NCBI RefSeq assembly: GCF_012935715.1 | Contig: NZ_CP052860.1 | Location: forward strand, 4,836,001-4,900,000 | Reading direction: 5' to 3' | DNA length: 64,000 nt | Origin: Pseudomonas sp. ADAK13 | Lineage (GTDB): Bacteria > Pseudomonadota > Gammaproteobacteria > Pseudomonadales > Pseudomonadaceae | Shown: positions 61,228 through 64,000 of the stretch, piece after piece | Numbering within the stretch: the stretch's first letter is position 1 | How the letters are laid out: each line of letters opens with the position of its first letter | Notes under the pieces: generated by a model | The model's input: the letters and a program-made list of their open reading frames with translations, nothing else | Told to the model about the DNA's origin: nothing | Databases searched by the model: none | Program-made: the position numbers and the translations under genes

Positions 61228-63050
61228 CGGCAGCCCATGCACAGTTTGTACCTCCGCACGTGCTCGAAATTCGTGGGCTCAGCGTCGATACGGAGCATGT
61301 TCAGATCCTGCAGGGCATTGATTTCAGTCTGGAGCAGGGTCGTATTCTTGGCATCGTAGGTGAATCCGGTGCAGGCAAGAGTCTGTTGAGCAAAGTGCTG
61401 GGCCGTGCCTTGCCAGAGGGTTTTCGGGTAAGTCGCGGCAGCCTGATTTTCGCCGGACAGGATTTGTTGGCCGGCCCGTCATCGGCCCATCGCGACTTGT
61501 TGGGCAAGCGCATCTGCTTCGTGCCCCAGGATGCCCAGCAGGCATTGAACCCGGTGCTGAGCATAGGCCAGCAACTCAATGAGCATTTCGAACGACTGGG
61601 CATACCCCCGGGATCTTGGCCGGCCATGGGGCAGGATACGTTGCGCAGCGTTCAACTGGCGCAACCCGAGCGCGTGTTGCGCCAGTTTCCTCACCAGTTG
61701 TCCGGTGGCATGTGCCAGCGCGTTTTGCTCGCCATGGTCTTCGTGAGCCAGCCTGACCTGATTGTCTGTGATGAAGCCACCACGGCGCTGGATCCTGTTA
61801 CCCAGCTTAAGATTGTCAGCCTGTTGCGTGATCTGCAGCGCGACCGGCGGACCTCAGTGCTTTTCATCACCCATGACCTGGACCTGGCGGCACACTTGTG
61901 TGACCAGTTGCTGGTGCTCTACGCGGGCACCATGGTCGAGTACGGGAATACCGAAAAAATTCTTTTGGCTCCTGGCCACCCCTATACCCGCGCGCTGCTC
62001 AATGCTCGACCAGCCCTGACCGGTGATTGGCAGCCATTGCAACCCCTTTCAGGGCAGATGCCGAGTATGGAAAGCCTCGCGAACCTTAAAGGCTGCCGCT
62101 TTGCGCCGCGCTGTGGCCAAGTCGAATCCTCCTGTCACCATCCGCCACCCCTGCAGCAACAGGCAGACGGCCGTTGGTTACGCTGCTGCGGTGGTCAACA
62201 GGTCAGCGTTGCAGCGGACAGCCCGGTAAACTTGGATGCGCGTTACGCCCTGGGACTGCTGGGTGGCGCGCCACCTTTCCTGCGCGTGGAGAACCTGAGT
62301 CAAAATGATCGCGTGGGTCGATGGCCCAATCGGCATCTGGAGCCGAGATTGCAAGGGATTGATTTCAGCATCGCTCCCGGCGAGTTCATCGGCTTGGTCG
62401 GCCCCAGCGGCAGCGGCAAGTCCAGCCTGGCGCGTATCCTGATGGGCTTGCATGCTCCCGACACCGGTCGCCTATGGCTCAATGGCGAACCACTTGGCCT
62501 TGACCGGGCCTCTTGGGAACGGCGCCGGCAAGCAGTTCAGCTCACTTTCCAGAATTCCAGCACCACGCTCAACCCGCGCCGTACCGTGAGCGAACTGTTG
62601 ACCCAGTCACTGGATCATCAGGCCGTGTTGCGCTCCGAACGCAAGGCTCGTGGCGAGACGTTGGCCAAGGCGGTCGGTTTGCCGCTGGAACTCTTTTCAC
62701 GGCTACCTGAGCAACTCTCGGGAGGGCAACGCCAGCGCCTGAATATAGGACGGGCGCTCTGTAATTTGCCTCAACTGCTGATAGCCGACGAAATTGTCTC
62801 GGGGCTCGACGTCTCGGTGCAGGCACAGATTCTCAATTTGTTGTTGGCGCTCAGGCGTGAGCACAAGATTGCCCTGTTGCTCATCAGTCATGACCTGGGC
62901 GTGGTGCGCTACTTGTGCGGCCGCGTGATGGTCATGGATCAGGGACGTATCGTCGAGTCTGGCGACACGGCAAAGGTCTTCTCTGCTCCCAAGCATCCGG
63001 TCACCCGGCAACTGCTGGAAGCGGCCCGTTATGAGGTAGAGCATGCTTGA
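61224..63050 (+). CDS. Fused double ABC ATPase, DppD-DppF type (608 aa)
   Basis: Two complete ATPase domains in one chain. First: Walker A GESGAGKS (about 46-53), signature LSGGMCQR, DLIVCDEATTALDP, then the oligopeptide-family C-terminal Cys cluster (CRFAPRCGQVESSCH). Second: Walker A GPSGSGKS (about 392-399), LSGGQRQR, LLIADEIVSGLDVS. In the related Dpp/Opp systems these are separate DppD and DppF; the fusion is also known in glutathione-type (GsiA) transporters. It powers the neighbouring permeases. Confidence 0.92.
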   Translation: MTAAHAQFVPPHVLEIRGLSVDTEHVQILQGIDFSLEQGRILGIVGESGAGKSLLSKVLGRALPEGFRVSRGSLIFAGQDLLAGPSSAHRDLLGKRICFVPQDAQQALNPVLSIGQQLNEHFERLGIPPGSWPAMGQDTLRSVQLAQPERVLRQFPHQLSGGMCQRVLLAMVFVSQPDLIVCDEATTALDPVTQLKIVSLLRDLQRDRRTSVLFITHDLDLAAHLCDQLLVLYAGTMVEYGNTEKILLAPGHPYTRALLNARPALTGDWQPLQPLSGQMPSMESLANLKGCRFAPRCGQVESSCHHPPPLQQQADGRWLRCCGGQQVSVAADSPVNLDARYALGLLGGAPPFLRVENLSQNDRVGRWPNRHLEPRLQGIDFSIAPGEFIGLVGPSGSGKSSLARILMGLHAPDTGRLWLNGEPLGLDRASWERRRQAVQLTFQNSSTTLNPRRTVSELLTQSLDHQAVLRSERKARGETLAKAVGLPLELFSRLPEQLSGGQRQRLNIGRALCNLPQLLIADEIVSGLDVSVQAQILNLLLALRREHKIALLLISHDLGVVRYLCGRVMVMDQGRIVESGDTAKVFSAPKHPVTRQLLEAARYEVEHA

Positions 63051-64000
63051 TCGTCGTACATTGTTGCGTCACACCCTGGCCTGCATGGCTTTAGGCACGA
63101 TGCAACGGTTGGCTGCGGCTGCGGATGATGGGGGCATGCCGTTGAGCATTGCCTATCCCACGGACATAAACAGTTGGGACCCCCTGCGCGTCAACCCGCT
63201 GCAGTCAGGCCTGATCAAGTGTTTATTTGACCAACCGTTGTCACTGCGTCGAGACCTCAGCCCAGGCCCTAGTGTTATTAGCCAGTATCGCTGGCTGGAC
63301 TCCAGTTGCCGACAGTTGGAAGTACAACTGCGTGAGGGCGTGCGCTTTCACAATGGTCAGCCGCTGGACGCAGAAGACTTGCGTTTCTCGTTGCTGGAAC
63401 GTGCACGCCTTGAGCCAGGATCCTTACTTGCCGGTATTTGGGGCGGTCTGGTAGATATCGAGTTGCGCACTCGCTACCGGGCCATCATGCGGCTGAGTTA
63501 CCCCATGGCCGTCGCCCCGGCAATGCTCGCCGATGTGCCGTCGTACCTTGTACCCAGCCAGTATTATCAGAGGGTAGGCAGCGCTGGTTTTGCTGCAGCG
63601 CCTATCGGTTCTGGTCCCTATCGCTTGCTGGAGTACGAGCAAGGCGTTCGTATCCTGTTCGAAGCCAACCGCGACTACTGGCAGGGCGCGCCGGCGATTC
63701 GACGTCTCAATGTGCTGATCAGCCGCGACCCGGTCGCCCGTGCGGCGATGCTGCAAGCGGGCAACGCTGGGCTGACAGTGAACCTTCCGGTGAGCGAGAG
63801 CCAGCGCCTGGGACGTTTACCGGGCCTGACGCAAACCATTAGCCCAAGTACGGCCATTGTTTTGCTGCAGATGGTCAATCAAGGGGCGTTGAGACGAATT
63901 GAGGTACGTCTTGCCTTGCATCATGCCATCGACAAAGTGGCCATTTCTCAGGGCCTGTTCGCGGGCTATGCCGTGCCGATCTGGGTGCCGGCCGGCCCTG
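63043..64000 (+). CDS. ABC importer substrate-binding protein (3' end beyond window)
   Basis: Open from ATG 63043 to the window edge (about 319 codons), overlapping the ATPase stop by 8 bp. The N-terminus LDRRTLLRHTLACMALG with RR followed by a hydrophobic stretch and AAAADD looks like a Tat signal. Family SBP_bac_5 landmarks follow: INSWDPLRVNPLQSGLI, LREGVRFHNGQPLDAEDLRF, APIGSGPYRLLEYEQGVRIL. It captures the ligand in the periplasm. A Tat-exported binding protein is less common than Sec and could indicate folding before export. Confidence 0.87.
   Translation, partial: MLDRRTLLRHTLACMALGTMQRLAAAADDGGMPLSIAYPTDINSWDPLRVNPLQSGLIKCLFDQPLSLRRDLSPGPSVISQYRWLDSSCRQLEVQLREGVRFHNGQPLDAEDLRFSLLERARLEPGSLLAGIWGGLVDIELRTRYRAIMRLSYPMAVAPAMLADVPSYLVPSQYYQRVGSAGFAAAPIGSGPYRLLEYEQGVRILFEANRDYWQGAPAIRRLNVLISRDPVARAAMLQAGNAGLTVNLPVSESQRLGRLPGLTQTISPSTAIVLLQMVNQGALRRIEVRLALHHAIDKVAISQGLFAGYAVPIWVPAGP

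Overview
The window looks like a Pseudomonas genome (fluorescens/putida type). Supporting signs are the GC-rich codon use, TorF-type and MipA-type outer-membrane proteins, PagL, the PFGI-1-class integrative conjugative element (ICE) backbone, and dense IS66/IS3 debris. I saw no rRNA, tRNA, CRISPR array or intact integrase.

Layout. (1) 1-2351: a flavoprotein monooxygenase (cut by the window edge) divergent from a TetR regulator, then a second TetR regulator. (2) 2738-9732: an envelope-remodelling locus: TorF-type porin, secreted SxxK serine hydrolase, OmpR-type response regulator and histidine kinase, PagL lipid A deacylase, small lipoprotein-like protein, MipA/OmpV protein and a second copy of the serine hydrolase. 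(3) 10064-25209: an accessory region of regulator/oxidoreductase pairs (SDR+AraC, methyltransferase+Rrf2, LysR+RidA, SDR+HxlR+VOC, SDR+HxlR) and an esterase-TorF-AraC operon, interspersed with broken IS66 and IS3 pieces, a relaxase tail and truncated genes. (4) 25683-45113 (minus strand): the replication/partition and coupling part of a PFGI-1-class ICE. In transcription order: two left-end proteins (one broken), AlpA, ParA, a small protein, ParB, DUF2857, STY4528-type replication protein, PFL_4669-type protein, DUF3158, SSB, TopB, DUF3577, a small CxxC protein, RadC, a hypothetical protein, PilL, a coiled-coil protein, TIGR03759, a lytic transglycosylase, PFL_4695-type protein, TraD and a TIGR03747 membrane protein. 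The rest of the mating-pair apparatus is absent here. Cargo often sits directly after TIGR03747, so the missing genes could lie left of the window, or the element could be a remnant. (5) 45187-47264: an IS graveyard. (6) 47591-52000: an NAD-dependent epimerase, a secreted acetoacetate-decarboxylase-like protein, and a decayed partial copy of the kinase-pagL segment of region 2. (7) 52294-64000: a catabolic/uptake locus. An AraC regulator faces a minus-strand operon (Tsx-like channel, MFS transporter, RutA-like monooxygenase, isochorismatase-like amidase, M20 hydrolase, flavin reductase), divergent from a Dpp/Opp-type ABC importer with a fused double ATPase.

How the parts may work together. 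In region 2 the two-component system sits among surface-modifying enzymes. An 11-bp-periodic repeat lies before pagL and is fully preserved in the decayed copy, so it is the best candidate for the regulator's own site. In region 7 the gene set (outer-membrane channel, two inner-membrane importers, flavin reductase feeding a RutA-like oxygenase, then two amide/carbamate-type hydrolases) reads as uptake and oxidative opening of an N-containing, probably cyclic amide, compound. The substrate cannot be read from sequence. In region 4 several long stem-loops with 5-nt loops and no U-tract sit beside replication genes; they are the least explained structures in the window.
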